From an uncultured Clostridia bacterium (GTDB lineage: Bacteria > Bacillota_A > Clostridia > Christensenellales > CAG-138), in the NCBI GenBank assembly GCA_937877295.1, contig CALFIV010000213.1:1-6665 (forward strand): DNA of 6,665 nucleotides. Direction: 5' to 3'. Within the stretch, counting starts at the first letter, position 1, and each line of letters begins with the position of its first letter. Positions 1 through 5,664 of the stretch are shown piece after piece. A program made the position numbers and the translations under genes. The notes below the pieces were generated by a model. It was not told the origin of the DNA. It did not search any database and saw nothing but the letters and a program-made list of their open reading frames with translations.

Positions 1-565
1 AGAGCATCGTGCGAGACGCGTTGCTGTAATCGGTCACATGCGCACCGCACAGATTCCAGATCAGCCATGTATCGACCGTGCCGAACAGCAAATCCCCGTG
101 CTCGGCCAGCATCTGGCCGTTCGGAACGGCGTCCAGGATATAACGCAGCTTTGTCGCCGAAAAGTACGCGTCAATCAGAAGCCCCGTCGACTGCTGGATG
201 TAATCCTTGAGCCCTTCGCGGATCAGCTGCTCGCACAGCGGCGCGGTGCGGCGGCATTGCCACACGATGGCGGGGTGCACGGGCTTGCCCGTCGCCTTTT
301 CCCACACGATCGTCGTCTCACGCTGATTCGTGACGCCGATGCAGGCGACCTCGCCTTTTTTGACGTCTGCTTTTTTCAGGACCTCACGGACGGCGTCCAG
401 TTCGGTCTTCAGGATCTCGTTCGCGTCATGCTCGACGTAGCCGGGCATCGGATAGTGCTGCGCAAATTCGAATTGCGCGGAGGTGATGATCTCGCCCTTG
501 AGATCAAACAGGATCGCGCGCGAACTCGTCGTGCCCTGATCCAGCGACAAAAGGTATTTCTGCAT
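1..565 (-). CDS. glpK: Glycerol kinase, N-terminal part (runs off left edge)
   Basis: Glycerol kinase phosphorylates glycerol with ATP to sn-glycerol 3-phosphate in the cytoplasm (FGGY carbohydrate kinase family). Reading the minus strand from the ATG at 565 gives 188 uninterrupted residues before the window ends, against about 500 for the family, so roughly the last 310 are outside. Family hallmarks visible are the phosphate-1 motif [15 protein letters not shown] (residues 7-21), the glycerol-binding region GVTNQRETT (78-86, the Arg-Glu pair), AIVWQCRRT (99-107), [13 protein letters not shown] (132-144, the Tyr and Lys of the substrate pocket) and [12 protein letters not shown] (161-172). 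The start is set by AAAGGCGG (574-581) 8 bases upstream and by a promoter just beyond. The gene is divergent from the lamin-tail gene. Identity is secure. Not seen here: the C-terminal half, any regulatory residues, and whether glpF or glpD follows. Confidence 0.96.
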   Translation of the reverse strand, partial: MQKYLLSLDQGTTSSRAILFDLKGEIITSAQFEFAQHYPMPGYVEHDANEILKTELDAVREVLKKADVKKGEVACIGVTNQRETTIVWEKATGKPVHPAIVWQCRRTAPLCEQLIREGLKDYIQQSTGLLIDAYFSATKLRYILDAVPNGQMLAEHGDLLFGTVDTWLIWNLCGAHVTDYSNASRTML

Positions 566-573
566 GCTCGTTA

Positions 574-618
574 CCGCCTTTCTTTTCCGATTATAGCATA
601 GATTTTCTCTTGTGGAAA
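574..618 (-). promoter_or_regulatory. glpK promoter and ribosome binding site
   Basis: On the minus strand a perfect -10 box TATAAT lies at 595-590. A weaker -35 box TTTCCA (618-613, 4 of 6 matches to TTGACA) sits 17 bases upstream. Transcription would begin near 583, leaving a leader of about 18 bases that contains the Shine-Dalgarno AAAGGCGG (581-574). The leader is too short for a riboswitch or antiterminator hairpin. I see no clear catabolite-response (cre) palindrome. The -35 box overlaps that of the divergent plus-strand promoter. Confidence 0.6.
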
Positions 619-638
619 TGTTTTTTTCTTGATATACT
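610..638 (+). promoter_or_regulatory. Promoter of lamin-tail gene, possibly leaderless
   Basis: TTGTGG (610-615) and TATACT (633-638) are separated by exactly 17 bases, a plausible sigma-A promoter. The first usable ATG of the gene is at 645, only 6 bases after the -10 box, so the expected start of transcription falls on or next to the A of the ATG. There is no purine-rich ribosome site before the ATG. An in-frame ATG at 618 is followed by a stop at 630 and cannot be used. The -35 box shares bases 613-615 with the opposing glpK -35 box. Confidence 0.45.
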
Positions 639-644
639 GCAAGC

Positions 645-1232
645 ATGGAACAGAATTCTCAGGATTTGTCGTTTGAGAACGACTTTGCAGCCGAAAAGAT
701 CGGTCTTCCGCAGAAAAAACTCGGCATTGTCATCGGCGCGATCGCGTTGGCGGTGATCGCGATCGTGGCGCTTGTCATGCTGCTGCCGACGCGCGCGAGC
801 ATGCCGGTGTTCAGCGAGGTCATGACCTCCAATCACGCCGCCTACAGCCATCCGGATTACGGCACGGTGGATTGGGTAGAGATCTATAACCCGACGGAGC
901 AGGACCTTGATCTTTCGGGGTACGGCTTTACCAACGAGATCAAGCGTACGTTCCGCTACCGCTTTCCCGACGGGACGGTGCTCAAAAGCGGCGAATATCT
1001 CGTGCTTTACTGCACCGGCGGGACGGAAGCGAGCGACGCCGATCCGTACTGCACGGGATTCCATCTCTCCGCAGACGGCGAGGACCTGTATCTGGTCAAT
1101 CCGAACAACGTCGAAGCGGACGAGGTTCACGTACCTGCGCTCGAGGCGGACACAAGCTATGCCAAGAATGAGCAGGGCGTCTATGCCGTCACATACGTTC
1201 CCACGCCGGGCACGGCGAATCGGTTTGAATAA
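645..1232 (+). CDS. Membrane-anchored lamin-tail-domain (LTD) protein
   Basis: The protein has 195 residues in three parts. A polar N-terminal tail (1-23) with no signal peptidase site comes first. A single hydrophobic segment follows (about 26-48), preceded by two lysines (QKK). The rest is one extracellular lamin-tail domain (about 55-192). The LTD signature is clear: FSEVMTSN, then [19 protein letters not shown] (76-94), [19 protein letters not shown] (105-123), [15 protein letters not shown] (139-153) and the terminal TPGTAN (187-192). LTDs are small immunoglobulin-like beta sandwiches, common in bacterial surface or secreted proteins, often beside nucleases or CotH kinases; no second domain is present here. 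The topology (N-terminus inside, LTD outside) is inferred from the lysines and the hydrophobic run. Its exact role is unknown. It is monocistronic, ending 15 bases before the inverted-repeat element. The start is the first possible one but lacks a ribosome site. Confidence 0.85.
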   Translation: MEQNSQDLSFENDFAAEKIGLPQKKLGIVIGAIALAVIAIVALVMLLPTRASMPVFSEVMTSNHAAYSHPDYGTVDWVEIYNPTEQDLDLSGYGFTNEIKRTFRYRFPDGTVLKSGEYLVLYCTGGTEASDADPYCTGFHLSADGEDLYLVNPNNVEADEVHVPALEADTSYAKNEQGVYAVTYVPTPGTANRFE

Positions 1233-1282
1233 ACGCAATCATAAATGGGACTGTTAAGAAAGTCTGTCATTCTGAACCTGAC

Positions 1283-1356
1283 GCGAAGCGAAAGGTGAAG
1301 AATCTCCGAACGTAAGCATGTTTTCCGTTCTGAGATCCTTCGGCAAGACGCTTCGC
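1283..1356. repeat. Long imperfect palindrome inside the element
   Basis: GCGAAGCG (1283-1290) pairs perfectly with CGCTTCGC (1349-1356). Nested inside, GAAGAATCTC (1297-1306) pairs with GAGATCCTTC (1332-1341) with one G-T wobble or mismatch. The result is a two-part stem-loop with a central loop of 25 bases. No T-run follows, so it is not an intrinsic terminator. It looks like the body of the palindromic repeat that the flanking GTCATTCTGA sequence belongs to. Confidence 0.6.
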
Positions 1357-1519
1357 TTATGTTTATGCGTCGCGCGTTACTCGCGCGTCGAATGCGCTTC
1401 GCTTATGTTTACGCGTCGCACGCTTCCCGCGCGTCGAATGCGCTTCGCTTATGTTTACGCGTCACGCGTTACTCGCGCGTCGAATGCGCTTCGCTTAAGA
1501 TGACGCGTCGCGCGCTTCC
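1349..1519. repeat. 46-bp tandem repeat, three full copies plus a partial
   Basis: Full units lie at 1349-1394, 1395-1440 and 1441-1486, each starting CGCTTCGCTTATG and ending CGCGCGTCGAATG. Units 1 and 3 differ at 2 positions; unit 2 differs from each at 5. A diverged fourth copy (1487 to about 1519) begins CGCTTCGCTTAAGATGACGC and then loses similarity. The unit is rich in CGCG; units 1 and 3 contain a short hairpin, in unit 1 CGCGCG, loop TTACT, CGCGCG at 1371-1387. Because 46 is not a multiple of three, the apparent open frames here change frame at each copy and encode only repeat-derived Arg/Ala/Ser-rich peptide. Confidence 0.85.
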
Positions 1520-1637
1520 ACAAGCTCCGCTTCATTTCATTTCGCTTCGGCGGTAGATCGCGCGCTTCCTGCGCGTACCATCGCGCGTCGCCATGGCTCA
1601 GAATGACAGACTTTTTTAACAGCCCTTTTTGTCCGGT

Positions 1638-2375
1638 TCAATGCCGTTCGATCAGGTCCGCGTGGATGCGGTCGAGCACGCCGCCGTAGGGGAGCGCCCC
1701 GCGGATCGCACGGGCGGTGAAGCGATTGAGCTCCAAAAGCTTCAGCGAGGAGAAGCCGTTGAGCACCACGCGATACGGATGCGTGGAATTGCCGACGCTT
1801 TCCCGGATGCCCATGGTAAAGCCGAGATGCGGAATCTCCGACAGGAACGCGTCGCACGCCTCCTCGGAGGGGAAGGCCATGGTGAGACGCACGCGCCGCA
1901 CAAGGGACAGATCACCGTCACGGTGCTGGATGGATTTGATGTAGGCGGCGTTTTCGACGGACTGCAGCTTGGCGTCGTCCGGAAACAGCAGCGTGTAATA
2001 TGTTGCGTAATGCGGCTCGGCGACCTGACCGCAGGTGATCTGCAGATGTGTTTCTCCGCGGCAGATGTCGGCGGTGCGCTTGATCAGCTTTTCGTCGGCT
2101 GTGTAAAAATAGAACTGAATGACATTCTTCAACGCAATGCCGCCGATGAAAATCGCAACGTCCTCAAGCTGTTCGGCGAGCGTATGCTGCAAGGCTGTGA
2201 CATGCCGGTCCTCGGCATGGGAAAACGCTTCGGCTTTCGGATTGCGCGGCGCGACGCTGACAAATACGAGATGCGGATATGCCAAAGCGGGAAGCAGCTC
2301 CCAGTATTGCAGATCAACCTGAAAAACCGCTTCCTGCTCGTTCCATTCCCATTCGTATTTCAGCCAATCAGTCAT
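1638..2375 (-). CDS. DUF695 / RraB-like two-domain protein
   Basis: This is a predicted soluble cytoplasmic protein of 245 residues with no signal peptide or membrane segment. Residues about 3-130 resemble DUF695: the opening W-x-x-Y (WLKYEW), FQVDLQYWE, the strand YPHLVFVSVAPRNP (33-46), and IFIGGIALKNVIQFYFYTAD (75-94). Residues about 131-240 resemble the RraB fold (regulator of RNase E activity B): FPDDAKLQSVEN, then RRVRLTMAFPSEEACDAFLSE (160-180) and the HLGF turn (183-186). DUF695-RraB fusions are known as uncharacterised proteins. RraB inhibits RNase E in Escherichia coli, but that role cannot be assumed here. The ATG at 2375 overlaps the 3' end of alaS by 8 bases (ATGACTGA), so it is the second gene of an alaS operon and probably translationally coupled. 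Its stop faces the inverted-repeat element. Domain assignment is from pattern recognition, not a search. Confidence 0.7.
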   Translation of the reverse strand: MTDWLKYEWEWNEQEAVFQVDLQYWELLPALAYPHLVFVSVAPRNPKAEAFSHAEDRHVTALQHTLAEQLEDVAIFIGGIALKNVIQFYFYTADEKLIKRTADICRGETHLQITCGQVAEPHYATYYTLLFPDDAKLQSVENAAYIKSIQHRDGDLSLVRRVRLTMAFPSEEACDAFLSEIPHLGFTMGIRESVGNSTHPYRVVLNGFSSLKLLELNRFTARAIRGALPYGGVLDRIHADLIERH

Positions 2376-4164
2376 GAATCAGAACGGCCTTGATGCGACG
2401 GACGCCGCTTGACGACGCCTCTTCTTTTTTGATTTCGAACCGACCGAGATCGCCCGTGTTCTTCGCGTGCGGACCGCCGCAAATCTCCTTGGAGAACGAT
2501 CCCATCGTATAGACCTTGACCTTCTCGCCGTACTTGCTCTCAAAGAGACCGATCGCGCCTTGCGCCTTTGCTTCTTCGACGGTCATCTCTTCACAGGTGA
2601 TCGGGACGTTTGCGGCGATCGCTTCGTTGACGAGGCGTTCCACCTCCCGGAGCTCTTCGGGGGTCAGCTTGCGGCCGAAGCTGAAGTCAAACCGCAGACG
2701 TTCCACCGTGATGTTGCTGCCTTTCTGCGCAACGGAATCGTCGTGAAGAACCTTGCGCAAAGCGGCTTGCAGCAGATGCGTGGCCGAATGCAGCGCGGCC
2801 GTCGCTTCACTGTTGTCCGCCAAACCGCCCTTAAAGCGCTGTTCTGCACCCGCTTGGGATTTCTTCTGATGCTCTTCAAACGCAGCCGCAAAGCCCTTTT
2901 CATCGACGCTGACGCCTTTTTCCTTTGCGAGCTCGACCGTGAGCTCAATGGGGAAGCCGTATGTGTCGTAGAGATGGAATGCGGAAACGCCGTCGATCGC
3001 GCTGCCGTTGAGGTTTGCGATCAGCTTGTTGAATTCCTTGATGCCCTTCTTCAGCGTATCGGCAAAGCGGTTCTCCTCCTTGCGCAGCTCGGACAGAATC
3101 TTGTCGTGATTCTCGAGAAGCTCGGGGTAGAACTCGCCGTACTGCGCAATGACCTTCTCCGCGATCGTGCAGAGCGCATAGCGCGGCAGGTTGAGCTGCG
3201 ACGCAAAGCGAATGCTGCGGCGGATGAGACGGCGGAGGATATAGCCCTGATCGACGTTCGACGGGGTCACGCCGCGCTGATCGCCGAGGATAAAGACGGC
3301 GCAGCGGGTGTGGTCCGCGATGATGCGGAATACGCGCGTCGTGTCGGGCGTATCATGATAGCCCTTGTGTGAAAGCTCTGCAATCAGAGCAATGATGCCG
3401 GAGAATGCGTCGGTGTCAAAGACGCTCTCCACGCCCTGCAGCGTGGCGACCGTACGGTCCAGACCCATGCCGGTGTCGACGTTCTTCTGCTCGAGCGGTT
3501 CAAACACGCCGTCCGCGATCTTATTGTATTCCATGAAGACGTTGTTCCAGATTTCCAGATACTTGCCGCAGTCGCAGCCGGCTTTGCAATCCGGACCGCA
3601 GGGCGCTGCGCCGGTGTCATAGAAGATCTCGGTATCCGGACCGCACGGACCGGTCTGGCCCGCAGGGCCCCACCAGTTGTGCTTTTTGGGCAGATAGACG
3701 ATGTGCGAAGGTTCAACGCCCATTTCGACCCAGCGGTCGTGTGCAACCGTGTCGCGCGGCGCGTCCTTGTCACCCTCGAAGCAGGTGAAAAACAGCTTGT
3801 CCTTCGGGATGCCGAGCCATTTTTCGTCGGTCAGAAATTCCCAGGAATACGCAATGCTTTCCTTCTTGAAATAATCGCCGAGCGACCAGTTGCCGAGCAT
3901 TTCAAAGAACGTGCAGTGCGATGCGTCGCCGACCTCGTCGATGTCGCCGGTGCGGACGCATTTTTGCACGTCGCACAGACGCGTGCCTTCGGGATGCTTT
4001 TCACCCATCAGATACGGGACGAGCGGATGCATGCCCGCTGTGGTGAACAGCACGGTCGGGTCGTTTTCGGGGATCAGGGATGCGGACGAAATGACCGCAT
4101 GGCCTTTGGAACGGAAAAAGTCCAGATAGAGCTGACGCAGCTCTTTACCGGTTAATGAACGCAT
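2368..4164 (-). CDS. alaS: Alanyl-tRNA synthetase, short form lacking the C-terminal domain
   Basis: It charges tRNA-Ala with alanine and should also hydrolyse mischarged Ser- or Gly-tRNA-Ala. The class II catalytic core is intact: SSASLIPENDPTVLFTTAGM (26-45, motif 1 region), HCTFFEMLGNWSLGDYF (83-99, motif 2), GPAGQTGPCGPDTEIFYD (166-183), GMGLDR (232-237, motif 3), then the helical tRNA-recognition region with RRLIRRS (311-317). The editing domain follows, with the zinc ligands HSATH (H459, H463) and CGGPH (C562, H566); the usual CGGTH has Pro in place of Thr. The protein stops at 598 residues just after SSGVRRIKAV, where typical bacterial AlaRS continues to about 870 with DHHA1/C-Ala dimerisation and tRNA-elbow binding. 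An extra cysteine cluster CX3CX3CXC (C189, C193, C197, C199) lies in the catalytic core. The start at 4164 is chosen for AGAGG (4175-4179) and the promoter upstream; an extension to 4263 would run through the promoter. Confidence 0.93.
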   Translation of the reverse strand: MRSLTGKELRQLYLDFFRSKGHAVISSASLIPENDPTVLFTTAGMHPLVPYLMGEKHPEGTRLCDVQKCVRTGDIDEVGDASHCTFFEMLGNWSLGDYFKKESIAYSWEFLTDEKWLGIPKDKLFFTCFEGDKDAPRDTVAHDRWVEMGVEPSHIVYLPKKHNWWGPAGQTGPCGPDTEIFYDTGAAPCGPDCKAGCDCGKYLEIWNNVFMEYNKIADGVFEPLEQKNVDTGMGLDRTVATLQGVESVFDTDAFSGIIALIAELSHKGYHDTPDTTRVFRIIADHTRCAVFILGDQRGVTPSNVDQGYILRRLIRRSIRFASQLNLPRYALCTIAEKVIAQYGEFYPELLENHDKILSELRKEENRFADTLKKGIKEFNKLIANLNGSAIDGVSAFHLYDTYGFPIELTVELAKEKGVSVDEKGFAAAFEEHQKKSQAGAEQRFKGGLADNSEATAALHSATHLLQAALRKVLHDDSVAQKGSNITVERLRFDFSFGRKLTPEELREVERLVNEAIAANVPITCEEMTVEEAKAQGAIGLFESKYGEKVKVYTMGSFSKEICGGPHAKNTGDLGRFEIKKEEASSSGVRRIKAVLIHD

Positions 4165-4174
4165 AGTTTTATTT

Positions 4175-4227
4175 CCTCTCACAAATCGATTAACTCTTAT
4201 TGTATGAAAATCCGCGTCGTTTGTCAA
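4175..4227 (-). promoter_or_regulatory. alaS promoter and ribosome binding site
   Basis: On the minus strand a perfect -35 TTGACA lies at 4227-4222 (sequence TTGACAAACG), a 17-base spacer follows, and the -10 is TACAAT (4204-4199). Transcription would start near 4192, giving a leader of about 28 bases with Shine-Dalgarno GAGAGG (4180-4175), 10 bases before the ATG at 4164. A small inverted repeat, ACCGC (4233-4237) and GCGGT (4247-4251), sits just upstream of the -35 box and could be an operator or chance. The leader is too short to hold a T-box antiterminator, which controls alaS in many Bacillota. Confidence 0.75.
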
Positions 4228-4282
4228 CGAGTACCGCGAATTTTTTGCGGTTTTACGCGTCATGCGAAAAGGGACAAACGGA

Positions 4283-4350
4283 TTGACACGATTCGACGGG
4301 AAATGCTATACTTTCTATAAATACCGGTGTTTGTTCAAAGGCACGGAGGA
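4283..4350 (+). promoter_or_regulatory. Promoter and ribosome site of the dockerin protein gene
   Basis: A perfect -35 TTGACA (4283-4288) is followed after 18 bases by -10 TATACT (4307-4312). The expected transcript starts near 4319 and has a leader of about 38 bases ending in the strong Shine-Dalgarno GGAGGA (4345-4350), 6 bases before the ATG at 4357. The octamer GACAAACG occurs upstream of this -35 (4273-4280) and, on the opposite strand, within and next to the alaS -35 (4225-4218). This is a possible shared operator but may be coincidence. Confidence 0.75.
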
Positions 4351-4356
4351 TAGGGA

Positions 4357-5151
4357 ATGAAACGGATTTTGGCGTTGCTGACGGCGATCGTTCTGACGAT
4401 CGGACTAGTCACGGCGGTTGCTTCGGCGGAAGGCGGAGAAACGGAGGATGTACCGTTTGAAACGCGTCATCCGCAGGCGATCGAGATCTGGAAAACGATC
4501 GAACAGGTTGAACGGGAGCAGATTACAAAGAGCGGCGCAAGCTATGCGGAAGCGGCGGAGGCGATCTACGCGGTCGTCACAGCGTCTCCGCTGACGAAAC
4601 CCGGCTCAATCGAACGGCACGGCGACGCGTTCTTTTGGGATACGGTCGACGGCGCGGCGTGCGGTTACAATCCCACGTTCCGCGCGCGTGTGAACAGGAT
4701 GAAAAGCGGCGCATTGTCCGGGAGCAAAGCGGAAGCGCCTGCCGTTTCGACAAAGGGCAGCATCGCAGATTCCCGAAATGTTGCGGTGTTTCAGCCGTAT
4801 TACGGTATTGACAGCAGCTTTACCGCACAGTATGCCGAGGAAGGCGCTTCGATCGCAAGCGCGCTCGGCGGAACTTGCGCCGAATATCAAGCCTCCGAGG
4901 CTACGATCAACGCCATCGCCAAAGCGATGGAATCCTGCGCGGTCGTCATTTTCGACAGCCACGGATGCACCGACTATGAAATCGGCGATGACTGCGTCAG
5001 CAGAGCAAACACGTCCTATCTGTGTCTGCAAAGCAACAGCGGAATTACAAGCGCGGACATGCAATATGTGCAGGGCGTGTACGGCCGATACAAGCATGCG
5101 TATTACGGCGGATCGGACGGTCTACGGATATTCGCAGTCGGTCTACTTTGA
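4357..5151 (+). CDS. Secreted caspase-fold protein, N-terminal part before a frame break
   Basis: The frame gives 264 residues, of which about the first 255 look genuine. Residues 1-24 are a signal peptide: KR near the start, hydrophobic core ILALLTAIVLTIGLVTAV, cleavage after ASA. After a variable region, NVAVFQPYYGIDSSF (141-155) and AVVIFDSHGCTDYEIGDD (195-212) resemble the first strands and the catalytic-histidine strand (H202) of caspase/gingipain-like (clan CD, C25/C11-like) proteins. The last nine residues (LRIFAVGLL) differ from the protein continued in the +1 frame from 5120, which carries the rest of the fold and a dockerin. In this family, as I remember it, a strand with the nucleophilic cysteine lies between the histidine region and the YGYS motif; no cysteine occupies that place here. 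The gene is therefore probably a broken, inactive copy, unless the break is a sequencing or assembly error. It has a strong promoter and ribosome site of its own. Confidence 0.75.
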   Translation: MKRILALLTAIVLTIGLVTAVASAEGGETEDVPFETRHPQAIEIWKTIEQVEREQITKSGASYAEAAEAIYAVVTASPLTKPGSIERHGDAFFWDTVDGAACGYNPTFRARVNRMKSGALSGSKAEAPAVSTKGSIADSRNVAVFQPYYGIDSSFTAQYAEEGASIASALGGTCAEYQASEATINAIAKAMESCAVVIFDSHGCTDYEIGDDCVSRANTSYLCLQSNSGITSADMQYVQGVYGRYKHAYYGGSDGLRIFAVGLL

Positions 5152-5614
5152 AGGCGATTACGCATACGAGGAAAGCTTTTTCTATGCGATGAAGCAGGGC
5201 GCGACGGTCACAAGCGCAATCTCTTTCATGAAGCGCGAATGCGGAAGCTGGGACCCGGCGGTCTCTGCGACGTCGATCACGCAGGCGATCAGACAGTACG
5301 CAGCGTTTCCGATCGTCGTCTCCGATGAGGACGCTTATCCCGGACAGGGAAACGTCGATGCGCTGCAGCCGGTCACGGGAAAGGGCAGAATCAAGGAAAC
5401 GGGATTTGTGTACGGCGACGTCAACAGCGACGGCCGCGTCGGCGTGACGGATGCTTCGCTGCTGCTGCGCTACGCTGCGAAGTCGGCGTCGCTTTCGCGC
5501 GATCAGATGCTGCGGGCGGACGTCAACGCGGACTGCAGTGTCAATGCGCAGGACGCGTCCGAGCTTTTGCGGCGCGTTGTTGCGCAGATCGGAAAGTTCC
5601 CGGTCGAACCGTAA
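5120..5614 (+). CDS. C-terminal part of the caspase-fold protein with type I dockerin
   Basis: This is the continuation of the preceding gene in the next frame: 164 residues from the estimated junction to the stop TAA. It has no ribosome site of its own; the nearest in-frame ATG is at 5096, inside sequence better read in the first frame. VYGYSQSVYFEGDYAYEESF (1-20) and FYAMKQGATVTSAISFM (21-37) match the late core of the caspase-like domain (strand after the nucleophile, then helix). A linker precedes a dockerin (about 98-160) with two 12-residue calcium loops: DVNSDGRVGVTD, canonical, and DVNADCSVNAQD, with Cys replacing the usual Gly. Each is followed by an ASLLLRY / ASELLRRV helix. Type I dockerins bind cohesins on scaffolds or the cell surface; no cohesin is visible here. 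Joined at 5119/5120 the two parts would give about 419 residues. Dockerin identity is firm; whether it is expressed is doubtful. Confidence 0.7.
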   Translation, partial: VYGYSQSVYFEGDYAYEESFFYAMKQGATVTSAISFMKRECGSWDPAVSATSITQAIRQYAAFPIVVSDEDAYPGQGNVDALQPVTGKGRIKETGFVYGDVNSDGRVGVTDASLLLRYAAKSASLSRDQMLRADVNADCSVNAQDASELLRRVVAQIGKFPVEP

Positions 5615-5628
5615 CCGATCAAAAAAAG

Positions 5629-5660
5629 AGGACCGATTCGCAAACGGTCCTTTTGTTTTT
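5629..5660. terminator. Bidirectional intrinsic terminator
   Basis: AGGACCG (5629-5635) and CGGTCCT (5645-5651) form a perfect 7-bp stem with a 9-base loop, followed on the plus strand by TTTTGTTTTT. On the minus strand the same stem is followed by CTTTTTTT (the complement of 5621-5628). It lies between two convergent stops (5614 and 5665) and can end both transcripts. Confidence 0.9.
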
Positions 5661-5664
5661 GCTG

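Larger units (their letters stand above)
1247..1625. repeat. Non-coding element bounded by inverted repeats (MITE-like)
   Basis: The ends are near-perfect inverted repeats. The left arm 1247-1278 and the reverse complement of 1595-1625 differ by one gap and two substitutions over about 31 bp, with the shared core AAGTCTGTCATTCTGA. Between the arms lie a palindrome (1283-1356) and a 46-bp tandem repeat (1349-1519), with no credible gene. The core GTCATTCTGA, followed by GCGAAGCG and GAAGAATCTC, resembles, from memory, a palindromic repeat family common in many bacterial genomes. No transposase is present and I see no clear target-site duplication: the flanks are AAAT on the left and TTTT on the right. 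It fills the space between two convergent genes, where it could act as a two-way transcription barrier. The arms are about 316 bases apart, so they are not a simple terminator. Mobility is inferred, not shown. Confidence 0.7.

Noticed and set aside
38..601. Plus-strand frame of 187 codons opposite glpK
   Set aside because: The opposite strand encodes unmistakable glycerol kinase motifs over the same bases.
591..1238. Minus-strand frame of 215 codons opposite the lamin-tail gene
   Set aside because: It is the antisense shadow of a gene with a clear domain. The composition is Arg/His/Ile-rich without domain logic, and there is no ribosome site.
1349..1519. CRISPR array
   Set aside because: Units are contiguous at a 46-bp period with no unique spacers between identical repeats, and no cas genes are nearby.
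1318..1556. Plus-strand open frames giving Arg/Ala/Ser-rich repeated peptides
   Set aside because: They are products of the 46-bp tandem repeat, whose period is not a multiple of three. They lack ribosome sites and resemble no protein.
2467..4155. Long plus-strand frames (301 and 158 codons) opposite alaS
   Set aside because: They are antisense shadows of a GC-rich conserved gene. The minus strand has all AlaRS motifs.
4165..4263. 33-residue N-terminal extension of AlaRS from an in-frame ATG at 4263
   Set aside because: It would run through a well-formed promoter (TTGACA-17-TACAAT) and the ribosome site. The family begins at the MRSLTGKELRQLYLDFF motif, and no Shine-Dalgarno precedes 4263.
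5080..5130. Programmed +1 ribosomal frameshift in the dockerin gene
   Set aside because: There is no slow or stop codon, slippery run or upstream Shine-Dalgarno-like stimulator at the junction. The joined protein would also lack the expected cysteine strand, so a deletion or error fits better.
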